From Streptomyces nigrescens (GTDB lineage Bacteria > Actinomycetota > Actinomycetes > Streptomycetales > Streptomycetaceae): a stretch of DNA of 64,000 nucleotides. This document shows positions 1 to 10,115 of the stretch, one piece after another. Positions within the stretch are counted from its first letter, which is position 1, and each line of letters begins with the position of its first letter. The position numbers were made by a program, and so were the translations under genes. The stretch covers positions 1 through 64,000 of the forward strand of contig AP026074.1 in NCBI GenBank assembly GCA_024349765.1, in the 5' to 3' direction. The notes below the pieces were generated by a model that was given only the letters and a program-made list of their open reading frames with translations, did not search any database and had not been told where the DNA came from.

Positions 1-259
1 CTCGGCCACATTCCGCTGATCCATGCTCGCTCCGGATCCCGGCACGGCTTGACCGGCGTAGTACCGCCCGGAGAGCGCCCCGGCGGCTGGCCGCCCCGCA
101 AAACGCTGCTTCGGGCCGTGCACCGGCGCCGGACACGACCCGAGGACGCGCCGCCCCGTAACGGGCACCGTGCCACGGACGAGAGCGCGACAACGAACGG
201 CCACGGGTGTGCCAGCGGTGCACGAGAGTCTTGGTGACGCAGAGGACGGTGACGCCTGA
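1..259 (-). pseudogene. Degenerate copy of secreted hydrolase N-terminus
   Basis: This is the mirror copy of the first ~80 codons of the hydrolase that starts at 11683. Blocks such as CGGATCCCGGCACGG and CCGCCCGG match the reverse complement of 11690-11925. The frame is broken many times. It is part of the left arm and is probably not a real locus. Confidence 0.7.
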
Positions 260-455
260 TGTACTGATCTGATCCCTCTCCGTACCGGAAGCCGGTCGCT
301 ACTTCCAGTCTCACAGAAGCTAGGATCAGCCCTTTGCCCGGAGAAAACGTCCCGCTGAGCAGGAAGCGCATCTCTCCGACTAGCTCTCAGGTATAGCAGA
401 GGTTACCTCCAGAGACTGCATCGCTCGTCGATCCGTCCGCCGGTCCCAGTGGTCC

Positions 456-1625
456 CTACGCTTGCTGTCTCGCCTCGTCGTGCTTCTTGCATGAATGCTC
501 TCGTGAAGGAACGGTTCACGCGGTCGCGTGGCGTCGTTACACGGTGCGTGGATCGCATCACACAGATTCGTCCCGCGCTCCCGGTCATCCCTCGGCAGTT
601 GGGCGAGGCCGTGCGCAGGACGCGTCCCTCGGAGTGTCCCCGCACGGCTTGCCATCGGGCGCGGAAGCCGGACCCCAGCGCCTGCCTGTTCCCTAGCGGT
701 CGTGAAGGCGGTGGGTGGCCCCGCTTCCTCGGCGCGGGGCGGAAGGAAGCCTCCGCTCAGGCACCCTCGAGGACGACCGGCACTGACACGACACGTTCAT
801 CCGGCCCCGATGCGCCCAACGCGGCTTCTCCTCACTCCGTACTCGGCCGCAGACGGTCTCCACGCACCCACACCAGCAGGCACGCTCGCACCACGGGAGG
901 GGGTGCACCTACCCCGCCGGATAAGACGCATCCCACCGCACGCTACGGGAGTTGTCCGGCCGGATGTGGTGGCGAGGGCGATCGGCAGGCCGAGGCGTGA
1001 CGTGCGAGTGCGGCCACCTCGGTGCTGGACGCCAAGCCACCAGGGTTCGGCGCGGGTCGAGTGACGGGCTTCGGTCGCCAAGAGGAAGGACAGGACCGGC
1101 GGCCAGAGACTCGTCCATGGTCACTAACACCCAGCGTGCGGTCGTCAGGCCCGGCCCCGCGCGCGTAGCGCCGGGCGATGGCTCCTCGTCGAGAGGTACC
1201 CAAAACCGGGTAACCGCGGCCCGATGCCCCAGCGTCGACACTGCGGTCCCGGGTCGCCAGGGGGCGGCGGCAACGCGCCCCGAACTGCTCGGCCACAGCA
1301 TGAGGGAGGTGCGCTGGTTACAGGGCAGCCCAGCAACCTCGCGCCTCACCGAGACGGATGGCCGAGGTAGCGCGGCGGCGGGCAGTGGCGCAGGGTCAGC
1401 CACGACGGGCGGGAACCCGACCCCGATCGGACCCGGGAGAATGGTGTGCTGCCGGCCGTACCAGAACCATCCGGGTAGGTACAGCCCCAGCCGAAGTCCC
1501 ATCTCCCCGAGCGACAGGGCGGCGCGGTGTCGCGCAGGGCCTCCGACTCGGCCAACGGGTGCCCGACTTTGGAAAAACCATCGCCGCACGTCCCCAGCGC
1601 TGAAAGGGGGTACCACCTCGATCAT
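456..1625 (-). pseudogene. Degenerate copy of luciferase-like oxidoreductase
   Basis: This is the mirror copy of the gene at 10525-11511. The start (ATG complement at 1623-1625, preceded by the same CCTATGCTGACGCC) and the stop (CTA at 456-458) can both be placed. The copy spans 1170 bases against 987 in the intact gene, 19% longer, with scattered one- to few-base insertions that destroy the frame. Confidence 0.8.
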
Positions 1626-2097
1626 GGCGTCAGCATAGGGGACGGGCGTACTCGATGAGGTGCGAATGACACGATCCAGACAATCCGCCCTATCGCCGCA
1701 CATCGGCCTTTCCTCGGCGCTGGCACGTCCAGTACGCCGCCCCTGAATCCCGGACCGACCGCCGTGTTCCTCACTGACAGGTCCGCACCGCCGAGACAGC
1801 TAGCGACCCGTCACCCAATCCACTGATCCGGCTCGGGCGACGACCCACAGGCCTGCGGCACGAACCGATGGGGAGAAGTCAAGTCGGCTGGCTCCGCACC
1901 TGGTCCTCCCCGTAATGTCGCAGCTGCCCGGAGCAGACACCCCCCGAGGCCCCCGAGCCTAGCCGGCCACCCGGCGTCAATGCGAGCCATATCAGGGTGA
2001 ACTCTCAACGAGAGTGAAATGAGTCTCAAACCCTTCATCTTAACCCATAGCTGAGCGCAGTAAATAACACTGAGGCGGCAGCGAGACGCCGCGCCGC

Positions 2098-2112
2098 GGG
2101 GGGGGGGGGGGG
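2098..2112. repeat. Run of 15 G in left arm
   Basis: Fifteen consecutive G residues lie where the intact right arm (near 10120-10140) has no homopolymer. This is an extreme outlier for the window and more typical of unpolished long-read sequence than of a real bacterial intergenic region. Confidence 0.8.
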
Positions 2113-2128
2113 ATCGGGAGATTTGCTT

Positions 2129-2608
2129 ATTCCGCTTCACGCTATTGTCGGCTACTTAGTAAAGCCATGGCTCATGATGCGGCAATAGGCAACTAAGCCG
2201 CTTCTGCCCGGCATCCAACGTCGGCAAAGACGCTTCCCGCTACGTGGACGCGTCCGGAGGTATGGTCGGATCCCGAATCCATATTCCGTCAAAACGTGGT
2301 TGCCGTGCAAAATAAATCCAGCCCACTGTCGAACAACTACAGTTGGTGAGCATGAACCCCCCCCGGTACCTGCGTCAAACCCCACCTGCACATTCAAATA
2401 CGGAATTCTCCGGCAACTTCATGCTAATCTCTGCCGACACCGACGTTCGCACAGCAACACCTCACTACTCTGAGCGCCACATTATAATTTACGTCAAGCT
2501 ACTTCGTGAGAAGTTGAAGGCACCACAGGAAAATAAGAAGCACCGCAAGACGCACACACCCCGGCCGGTGCGCATTCACCACCGGCGCTGCGGCATGGCT
2601 CGGCCTAG
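2129..2608 (+). pseudogene. Degenerate copy of chaplin gene
   Basis: This is the mirror copy of the chaplin at 9714-10115. The flank GATCGGGAGATTTGCTTAT and the coding core can be followed to the stop codon TAG at 2606-2608. It spans 480 bases against 402 in the intact gene, and the frame is lost repeatedly. Confidence 0.75.
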
Positions 2609-3030
2609 TCGGGAGTCTCCCCGGAGTTGCCCCCCCCAACGCGGGGGGGAGGGCACACACGGCCCACACCCGGAGAGCGTCACTGAAACCCGTACCAAAA
2701 CCACCGGGGCCGGAGTCCTACTTACCCACGTCCTATCCAAACCCTCACAAGACAACGCCCTGCCACTTCACCGAGGAGACGGCCCCGGCCCGGCACATGT
2801 GTGTGCCCCACGGGCACCTTTGTCAGCCCCCGGCACACATGTGCGCCCAGGGGCCATTTAAACGTAGTGTCACCCGGGCCTTAGATGATGTTTTCGCCCC
2901 CCCGTTCCCTCGCGGATCCCCGGGAGGCAGGAAGCGGTGAGCGTAGCGGATAGGCGGCGTCCAGGTCGTGTGAGGCGGCACATCCAGTGCACGAGTTCCG
3001 AGCCAGGGACCGCCCTGCCGAGCTGGGTTC

Positions 3031-3999
3031 ATGACCACCTGTGTGCTACGAGCGGGTGTCACTGACCGAGAAGACGAGCGTTGTGTGGTACTGGTCGGGT
3101 GATCGCGGGTAATCGCCACTGTATGCCTGGTGGCGCTCGGCTGGCTGCCGAGCTAGCCGCGTGGGTCGCGCAGTCACTTCAACGGGGGTGCATGAGTGGG
3201 GTTGCCCGGAGACCTGTGGCCCTGTGTGACGAGGAGTGCGGAACGGACGGGGCGTTCGCCGATGCGAGGCGCCGCCTGGAGTGTGGGTTTTCGGTGCGTT
3301 AAGGCGCGGATTGAGGTGCGCGCGGGCTTTCGAGGATACTGACGGCTCGAGGTCGCCGGAGGCGGGGGCTGGACATACCCCGCACTCGTTATCAACAACG
3401 CGGTCGCAATGCTAAACTCGGGGACCGGTCTCCGGTGAATCAGCAGCGTGAACCCGTGAGAGTGGGACCGTGCCTGCTCCGCGCGTCACGATCACCCGCA
3501 CCAGTTCTAGTCCGTCATCCCACGACGCGCCCCTGCGCTGCTGACACCGTACGTCGGCGGCCGGTTCGTCAACATCGGTAAAAGTCCTCACGGCCAGCCG
3601 GTTCGCGGTCCTCCCACGTGCAGCGTCGCTAAAAACCACCGTCAACCAAGGTCGGCATCTTGGAACGTCCGCCTGCCCCCTCGCGGCCATGAAAGCTCGC
3701 CGGCCGGGATCACTGTGAAACACGAGTCGCGCCCGCGCAATATAGGACCGATACTGACCGCAGGCCTACACGTCCCGCTGCCCGAGGCTCTTTCACGCGC
3801 ACAGGGCTCCTGAAAGGCGAAATCAACCGCAGGAACTGGGGCGCACTCGGTGACGCCCGACGGCTGCTGCCGCCCGATGTCGCGGATTCCTGGCGGGCTA
3901 GACCACCAAGCACGAGGGCGGTCGGTGATCACCGGCCGGCACACACTCGCACGTCGCACTCCGGCGGTAGGTATCTCTGGCACACCATCACTCTGTCCT
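3031..3999 (+). pseudogene. Degenerate copy of SDR gene
   Basis: This is the mirror copy of the SDR gene at 8597-9373. Recognisable blocks run from the start region to the C-terminal part near 3880-4000 (GATTCCTGGCGGG, GGTGATCACCGGCCGG). The copy is about 970 bases against 777 and has no open frame. Confidence 0.75.
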
Positions 4000-4060
4000 G
4001 ACCTGTGCGGGATGCGATCACCAACCCCCGCCGCTCGCCACTCCGCTGGATATACCCCAC

Positions 4061-6534
4061 CATTCCTTCGGGACCATCCTCGCGGGACGACCTTGTATTT
4101 GGGAGCGACCGAACTGGAGCGTAGTCTCCCCTGGGCGGACCCAAGCACTGCACGCCTGCTCACCCCACGCCTACCTCTGTCCGGGCCCGGGGGAACTGAT
4201 TCGATCCGCTTCCCGAGCCCGACCTGCTGGCCGACCGGCAACCGGCCGCAAGGCAGCAAAACACCCGTCTGCCGCCACGCGACCTGCAGACTCCCCCCAA
4301 GCATCTCCCTGCTGCTATCCTCCGGCCCCTTGGCGCAGGCAAGCGGTGCGATCGACACGCGACCGGCGCCCGGGCGGGCTATCGCCAAATTCGATCCGTC
4401 CCACCTTCGACTAATCGTGCTATTGTCCGTGTGGTCATGTTCGAACGTGGCTTGTGCTGAGCATGGGCCGGAAGGCGCTTGCGGCGAGGGCGAAGCGCAC
4501 GTCGCGCGCGTACCGCCACTGCATGCAATAGAAGGCGTCTAGCTGTGTGACGGGGGCCCGGCAGCTCGCCACCCGCCGACAATCCGAACCGGCCCGTGGC
4601 CCGGCTCCGCCTCACGGCTGGAGGAGCTCCGGCTTCTCCGTGCACGGATGACCAGGATAGGGCCGGCGCTGCGGCGGGGCGACACACCGCGCGGCTGGTA
4701 CGCGGAGTTGCGTGAACTCCTCGACCCTAGCCGATCCGCTCCGGGAACGGCTCTGGCCGCCCCCTGCTAATGCGGGCGCTGTTCCCGCTGGGGGCCAGGC
4801 CATACAGACCTGGTGGTAGGTCGAGTCGCACCGTCAAGGCCGTGCACGCCTCATGCCCGACAGGATCTGGGCACCGATCCGTTCCGCGGAACTCGTCGGT
4901 CTGCAACCCACCTAACTGCTGCAAGTGCGAATGCGTCCCCCTCCCACATCCCGCAACCGCCCGCCCCGCTGACCTGCCGTGCGTCGCCGGGCCCGGCGAG
5001 CGTGGCCCTGGCGATCCTAAGCAAAACCCGACCCCTCCAAACCTACCGTCGACGGCACGGGCCTAGGTGACGCTCGACCGTGACCGGGCTGCGTCGTTAG
5101 AAGACCACGGCTGGGCGGTGAGGGTCTGCGTACAGCGGCGTACGAGCCAGCAGGTCTGCCTTCAATTGAGTGCGTGTGTGCCCGCTGCGCGAACGGGCGA
5201 CGCGCGCGACCCTCCGTACCGCCAGATGCTGCTGCCTGCGCGCCCTCTGGCTGCGGGCGGGGAGCTTGCATGTGGCGGCACGGTGGACCGAGGCCGTATA
5301 CCCGCTTGGAGCGTCCTGTGCTCGACAGAGCGCTGCTCGGGAGCGCGGCGCTCCTGCTACGTAACCCTGGACAACATAACGCTGATCCACTCACCTGTGT
5401 CGAGGAGCGACAGTCTCACGAGCCGTCCCGGCGGAGCGCGCCTGCTGGCGGCGTGTCACGCGCGCTACGAACGGTGCCTGGTCGCAACGAGCCCGGTCGA
5501 GGCCGCTGGGCGTACATCGGTGTGAGCACCTCCATCCCGTCACGCGCCCAGGTGTCCGACGACCGGTGGCGGTATGCCCGTGGCGCTGTTCACCGGCCCG
5601 GCGAGCCAGGGCGAAGCTGGATCGACGCGTTTTCGTCCCCGAGCCCGCATTTCCGTACGGCTGTTGATGTGTGCTACCCTCGGAGCGCTGGCACCTGACC
5701 CGCTGCCATCACGAGCCCGCGGCGGTCCCGTTGACTCCGCCGCCCGACCTGTCTTACCACCTCCGTGACGACGGCGGGCGGCGCATGCTGCCTGACCCGC
5801 AACCCCGGCTCGCACGGTCGGCCCGGCCGCCCGCGGCACCCTTTCTTGGTTGGTCCCGGAATCGACACACGGTACTTTGTCGCTCGGTGAAGTCGCACAA
5901 GGAGCTGCGGATCCTGCTGTCCCGGGCCGGAGCGCGCGGGAGCCCCGCGCGGCGCCCTATCGCTAGGTCTTTCGCCGAGCGGCGGTGTTCATATACTCAC
6001 CCCCAACGCGGCGGCAGTTGTCCGGTGACCCGACGAGGAAAACGCTGTGAGTCGTTGGGCCGGCAGTGTCGCTGCTAGGAGTGAGGCGTGCGGCCGCTAC
6101 ACCGCCATGCCTGCGTACGGTTCCCCGGCGCCTACACGCCCAGAAGGCGAACGGCTGGACCCGCCGCGCCGCCTGAGAACTGGTCGGACGCACGGCAAGA
6201 TATCGCCCTCGTTCCGCCGAACTCGAGCGATTCGAGTTGGGCCCCGCGCCGCCGAACCGTGGCTGCGCCGGCACGAGCAGCTCGAGGTGGGTGACGGCTG
6301 GCGTCCCTCGCGGCCGTGCACTCGCGTGACGCTGCGTGGCTGGCCGTGGAGTGGTGCCGTCGGTGCGGCCGTGAGAGCGTGCACACGCAGCGGCAGCTGC
6401 TCACGCATCTTGCCTCGACGTCCTGTGATCCGAAGGTGTCTCGGGTGCGCTGGTCGCAGCAGCGCGCCGCGGCATAGCTCGAGGTGCCGTAGGGGTGGAT
6501 GCTCCGCCGCCGCACCGGGCACGACTCGCGAGGC
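4061..6534 (+). pseudogene. Degenerate copy of SARP-type regulator
   Basis: This is the mirror copy of the regulator at 6401-8548. The block at 4618-4800 matches the part coding LEELRLSVHED and the following BTAD helices. At 6240-6280 the read AAEPWLRRHEQL is still in frame before it drifts. The copy is about 1.24 times the length of the matching right-arm part and is frameshifted throughout. Confidence 0.75.
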
Positions 6535-8548
6535 ACAGCACGCAGATCGCGTACGCCTCGTCGTGCCCGTCCGGCGGAGCATCCCCCACGGCATCGAGCA
6601 GCGCGGCCGCCTGCTGCGCCAGCGCACCCGAGACACCTCGGATCCACAGGTACGTCGAGGCCGAGGCGAGCAGCTCCGCTGCGGCCCCGGTCTCACCGGC
6701 CGCCACGGCCCACTCCACGGCCGCCACCAGGTCGGAGTGCTCGGCCGCGAGGACCGCCAGCCACCCGAGCTGCTCGTGCCGGCGCAGCCACGGTTCGGCG
6801 GCGCGGGCCAACTCGAGCAGCGTCCGGGCATGCGCCTGCCGTACCGCCGCCGTTTCCCCCGCGGCGTCCAGCCGTTCGCCGGCGTAGGCGCGGATCGTCG
6901 CCAGCATGCGGTAGCGGCCGCCCGCCCACTCCAGCAGCGACTTGTCGGCCAACGACTCCAGCGTTTCCTCGTCGGTGTCACACACCCGCAGCGCGGACTC
7001 GACACCCGCCCCCTCGGCGAACACCGCGAAGCGCCGCGCGGCCCGCGCCTCCGGCCCGGACAGCAGATCCCAGCTCCAGGCGATCACCGAGCGCAACGTC
7101 CGGTGCCGCTCGTCCACCGCCCGGGTGCCGCGCGCGGCCACGGCGAGCCGGTCGGTCAGCCGCGCCGCCAGCTCGTCGAGGCCGACCGTGCGCAGCCGGG
7201 CCGCCGCGAGCTCGATGGCCAGCGGCAGGTTGTCCAGCGCCACGCACACCCGCCGTACGGCCTGCGGGTCGGGGACGAAACCGCGTCGCACCGCCCGGGC
7301 CCGGGCGGTGAACAGCTCCACGGCCGCCCCGTCGTCGAGCGGCCGGACGGGATGGAGGTGCTCACCGATGACGCCCAGCGCCTCCCGGCTCGTCGCCAGC
7401 ACCTTCAGTCGCGGACACGCCGCCAGCAGGCGCGCCGCCGACGCGGCGACCTCCTCGACCAGATGCTCGCAGTTGTCCAGGACGAGCAGGAGCGCCCGCC
7501 CCGACAGCGCCGCGACCAGACGCTCCAGCGGATCCCCGTCACCGGCCGCCACATGCAGCCCCCGCTCCCGCAGGCCGAGGGCGCGCAGCAGCGCCTGCGG
7601 TACGAGGGCGCCGTCGCGCAGCGCGCCCAGCTCCATGAAGCAGACCTGCTGGGTCTCCGCCGCGCAGACCTCCACCGCCAGCCGGGTCTTCCCGACGCCG
7701 CCCGGCCCGGTCAGCGTCACCAGCCGTGCCTCGCCGAGGAGTTCGGCGATCGCGGCCACCTCGCCGGCCCGGCCGACGAAGGCCGTCAGCGGGGCGGGCG
7801 GTGCGATGGGGGAGGGGGACGGATCGGCACTCAGCAGTTCGTGGTGCAGCCCGACGAGTTCCGCGGACGGATCGGTGCCCAGCTCCTCGGCGAGGTGCCG
7901 CCTGGTCCGCTCGAACACCACCAGCGCCTCGGCCTGCCCCCCGTCGGCGAACAGCGCCCGCATCAGCAGGGCGGCCAGCCGTTCCCGGAGCGGATGGCGG
8001 TCGAGGAGTTCACGCAACTCCGGTACCACCGCGCGGTGTTCGCCCAGCCGCAGCGCGGCCTCGATCCGGTCCTCGTGCACGGAGAGCCGGAGCTCCTCCA
8101 GCCGTGCGGCGGCGGCCCGGGCCGGTTCGCTGTCGGCGGCGTCGGCGAGCGCCGGCCCCCGCCACAGCTCCAACGCCTCCTGCAGCAGGGCGGCCGCCCG
8201 CTGCGCCTCGCCCTCCCGCAGCGCCGTCCGGCCCTGCTCCGCCAGCCGTTCGAACCGCCCGGCATCGATGTCGTCGACGGGGACGACGAGGCGATAGCCC
8301 GCCCCGGTCCGTTCGATCGCCGCCGCCTCGCCCAGGGCCGAGCGCAGCCGGGAGATCTGGGACTGCAGCGCGTGCGGCGACGGTGTGCCCTGCGGCCCGG
8401 TGCCGTCGGCCAGCCGGTCGGCCGGGACGACGTCCCCGGGCCGGACGAGCAGCAGGGTGAGCAGCGCGCGCCGTGCGGGTCCGCCCAGGGAGACCTCCGC
8501 CCCGTCGTCGCCCCACATCAGCGTCCCGCCGAGGATTCCGAAGCGCAT
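6401..8548 (-). CDS. SARP/AfsR-type transcriptional regulator, truncated at fold
   Basis: Likely pathway-type activator. From the chosen start (MRFGILGG, preferred to an upstream start because it begins the conserved N-terminal strand) it has a winged-helix DNA-binding domain (~1-85), a bacterial transcriptional activation domain (~90-235) and an NB-ARC-like NTPase with P-loop TGPGGVGKTRL and Walker B LLLVLDNCEHL. TPR-like sequence follows. True homology ends near 6545, where the inverted repeat turns back, so the last ~45 residues are read from mirrored sequence and the natural C-terminus is missing. It lies 48 bp downstream of the SDR on the same strand, so the two are probably co-transcribed. 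Confidence 0.85.
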   Translation of the reverse strand: MRFGILGGTLMWGDDGAEVSLGGPARRALLTLLLVRPGDVVPADRLADGTGPQGTPSPHALQSQISRLRSALGEAAAIERTGAGYRLVVPVDDIDAGRFERLAEQGRTALREGEAQRAAALLQEALELWRGPALADAADSEPARAAAARLEELRLSVHEDRIEAALRLGEHRAVVPELRELLDRHPLRERLAALLMRALFADGGQAEALVVFERTRRHLAEELGTDPSAELVGLHHELLSADPSPSPIAPPAPLTAFVGRAGEVAAIAELLGEARLVTLTGPGGVGKTRLAVEVCAAETQQVCFMELGALRDGALVPQALLRALGLRERGLHVAAGDGDPLERLVAALSGRALLLVLDNCEHLVEEVAASAARLLAACPRLKVLATSREALGVIGEHLHPVRPLDDGAAVELFTARARAVRRGFVPDPQAVRRVCVALDNLPLAIELAAARLRTVGLDELAARLTDRLAVAARGTRAVDERHRTLRSVIAWSWDLLSGPEARAARRFAVFAEGAGVESALRVCDTDEETLESLADKSLLEWAGGRYRMLATIRAYAGERLDAAGETAAVRQAHARTLLELARAAEPWLRRHEQLGWLAVLAAEHSDLVAAVEWAVAAGETGAAAELLASASTYLWIRGVSGALAQQAAALLDAVGDAPPDGHDEAYAICVLCLASRARCGGGASTPTAPRAMPRRAAATSAPETPSDHRTSRQDA
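6497..6584. other. Fold-back centre of the palindrome
   Basis: GGATGCTCCGCC at 6497-6508 faces its exact complement GGCGGAGCATCC at 6573-6584. Further in, CGGGCACGAC (6516-6525) faces GTCGTGCCCG (6560-6569), and GAGGC (6530-6534) faces GCCTC (6555-6559). Only about 20 bases remain as a loop. The arms therefore meet almost without a spacer, as expected for a strand that turned back on itself. Confidence 0.85.
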
Positions 8549-8596
8549 GTGGGTGATTATCCACAGCGCCGGCGGGTGGTGATCCACCCGCACCGG

Positions 8597-9373
8597 TCAG
8601 ACGATCGGGCCGAGATACGTACCGCCGGAGACGTCGATGGTCCGGCCGGTGATCCACCGCCCCTGCGGTCCCGCCAGGAATCCGACGACATCGGCCACGT
8701 CCTCGGGCTCACCGATGCGCCCCAGCGCGGTGATCGCCTCGAGCCCGGCGACCACCTCGGGCACGGACGTGTAGGCCGCGGTCAGATCGGTCCGTATTGC
8801 GCCGGGCGCGACCGTGTTCACCGTGATCCCGCGCCGGCCGAGCTCATTGGCCAGCGACGGGGCCAGCGACTCCAGCGCCGCCTTGGTGACGGTGTAGCCG
8901 ATCTGCGTGGAGACCGCGAACCGGCTGGCCGTGGATCCCATGTTGACGATCCGGCCGCCGTCGTTCAGCAGCGGCAGGGCGCGCTGGATGACGAAGAACG
9001 GTGCGGTGACGTTGACCGCGAGCAGCCGGTCCCACTCCTCACGGGTCACCTGCGACACCGAACTCCCCGAAGAGATGCCCGCGTTGTTGACCAGGATGTC
9101 CAGCCCCCGCCCCGCGAGCCCGGCCGTCAGCTCCTCGAACAGCCGGTCCACCGCGCCGTCCGCACCGAACCGGGCCCGCACGGCGAAGGCCCGTCCGCCC
9201 GCCTCCTCGATCCGGGCCACGGTCTCCCGGGCCGCCCCCTCATCACCCCCGTAGTGGACCGCGACCCACGCGCCCTCGGCAGCCAGCCGCAGCGCCACCG
9301 CCCGGCCGATTCCCCGCGACCCGCCCGTCACCAACGCCGTCTTCCCCGTCAGTGCACCCGTCGTCGCAACCAT
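8597..9373 (-). CDS. SDR family oxidoreductase (FabG-like)
   Basis: A 258-residue NAD(P)-dependent short-chain dehydrogenase/reductase. The cofactor motif TGGSRGIG lies at ~17-24, NNAG at ~96-99, and the catalytic set is Ser147, Tyr160 and Lys164 (YTVTK). The C-terminus ends DVSGGTYLGPIV, typical of classical SDRs. The substrate cannot be read from sequence. Start ATG at 9373 follows GAGGGGCTGACC. The SARP regulator follows on the same strand. Three GC-rich hairpins separate it from the chaplin upstream. Confidence 0.9.
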   Translation of the reverse strand: MVATTGALTGKTALVTGGSRGIGRAVALRLAAEGAWVAVHYGGDEGAARETVARIEEAGGRAFAVRARFGADGAVDRLFEELTAGLAGRGLDILVNNAGISSGSSVSQVTREEWDRLLAVNVTAPFFVIQRALPLLNDGGRIVNMGSTASRFAVSTQIGYTVTKAALESLAPSLANELGRRGITVNTVAPGAIRTDLTAAYTSVPEVVAGLEAITALGRIGEPEDVADVVGFLAGPQGRWITGRTIDVSGGTYLGPIV

Positions 9374-9502
9374 GGTCAGCCCCTCACTCGGCGGCCGGTC
9401 CTCTCTGCGGAACCGGCGATGCCCCCACACTGCCGACGCCGCCTCACCGCACGCTCACCGTCCGCTCACCGGGGATCCGGCGAGGAACGGGAAAACACAT
9501 CC

Positions 9503-9581
9503 GCCCGGGCACACGAAAGTGCCCGGGCGCACATGTGTGCCCGGGCTGACAAACTGCCCGGGCACACACATGTGCCCGGGC
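9503..9581. terminator. Three tandem GC-rich hairpins
   Basis: Three consecutive stem-loops share the arm GCCCGGGCAC. They are 9503-9512/9519-9528 (10 bp, loop ACGAAA), 9521-9546 (8-bp outer arms with CACATGTG in the centre) and 9556-9566/9571-9581 (11 bp, loop CACA). The first two overlap, so they are mutually exclusive. They lie after the chaplin stop and before the SDR start on the same strand, so they probably terminate the chaplin mRNA or attenuate read-through. Confidence 0.7.
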
Positions 9582-9602
9582 CGGGCCGTCTCCTCCGGTG
9601 AA

Positions 9603-9624
9603 AGTGGAAGGGCTGTCGGAGGAA
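9603..9624 (-). other. Conserved 3' element shared by both chaplin genes
   Basis: A 22-bp block containing GGAAGGGCTGTCGGAGGAA is identical at 28760-28781, downstream of the other chaplin. Here it lies 89 bases past the stop codon. It is probably part of the 3' untranslated region; function unknown. Confidence 0.6.
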
Positions 9625-9713
9625 GCGACCCGGCCCGGGTGTTGTGGTACGGGTTTCAGTGACCTCCCGGGTGGTGCCGTGGCGTTGGGGCCACTCCCGG
9701 GACGACTCCCGTC

Positions 9714-10115
9714 CTAGCCGGCCATGCCGCCGCCGCCGGTGTGAATGCCACCGGCCGGCCGGTGGTGCTTCTTGTGGTGCTTCTTCTTCTTGTGGTGCTT
9801 CTTCTCGACGTGCTTGACGTGGTGGCGCTCGAAGTGACGGTGCTCGACGTCGTGGCGGAGAAGCACCACGTGCCGAGACTCGTTGATGCAGGTGTTGCCG
9901 AAGGCCGGGTTCAGCACACCAACGATGTCGACGGTGTTGCCGCACACGTTGACCGGAATATGGATCGGGATCTGAATGAGGTTGCCCGACACCACTCCCG
10001 GGGACCCGGCCGCAACGCCGGACGCGTCACTGTCTGCGAACGCTGCCGACATGCCGCCCAGCGCAGTGCTTGCCGCCAGAGCGGCAATAGCCGTCACTCG
10101 CGTGAAGCGTGACAT
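9714..10115 (-). CDS. Short chaplin with His/Lys-rich C-terminal tail
   Basis: A secreted 133-residue protein. The signal peptide runs to about AFA|DSD (~27). One chaplin domain follows (SPGVVSGNLIQIPIHIP ... VCGNTVDIVG.LNPAFGNTC) with the two conserved cysteines. Chaplins assemble into amyloid-like films that coat aerial hyphae and spores and lower surface tension. Unlike short chaplins such as ChpE-H, which end soon after the domain, this one continues for ~60 residues with blocks of HH and KKKK and a Gly-rich end. There is no LPXTG wall anchor. Start ATG 10115 is chosen over an upstream start because MSRFTRVTAIAAL begins the signal peptide; the paralog at 28814 starts the same way. Confidence 0.9.
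   Translation of the reverse strand: MSRFTRVTAIAALAASTALGGMSAAFADSDASGVAAGSPGVVSGNLIQIPIHIPVNVCGNTVDIVGVLNPAFGNTCINESRHVVLLRHDVEHRHFERHHVKHVEKKHHKKKKHHKKHHRPAGGIHTGGGGMAG

Larger units (their letters stand above)
1..6534. repeat. Left arm of giant inverted repeat (degenerate)
   Basis: This whole stretch is a mutated, inverted copy of about 6555-11925. Landmarks match in mirror order: hydrolase N-terminus, luciferase-like oxidoreductase, chaplin, SDR and SARP regulator. Many runs of 10-25 bases are identical and are separated by small insertions, deletions and mismatches. The arm is about 1.2 times longer than its partner, so short insertions dominate. No gene here keeps an open frame. The pattern fits an uncorrected fold-back long read better than natural decay, which in bacteria favours deletion. 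Confidence 0.9.

Noticed and set aside
449-5839. Dozens of short open frames in the left arm
   Set aside because: They are random openings in frameshifted mirror sequence; none keeps a family motif beyond a short stretch.
6047-9601. Very long plus-strand open frame (1184 codons)
   Set aside because: It is the antisense shadow of the SARP and SDR genes. Its translation is dominated by Arg/Pro/Gln with no domain, while the opposite strand carries complete motifs.
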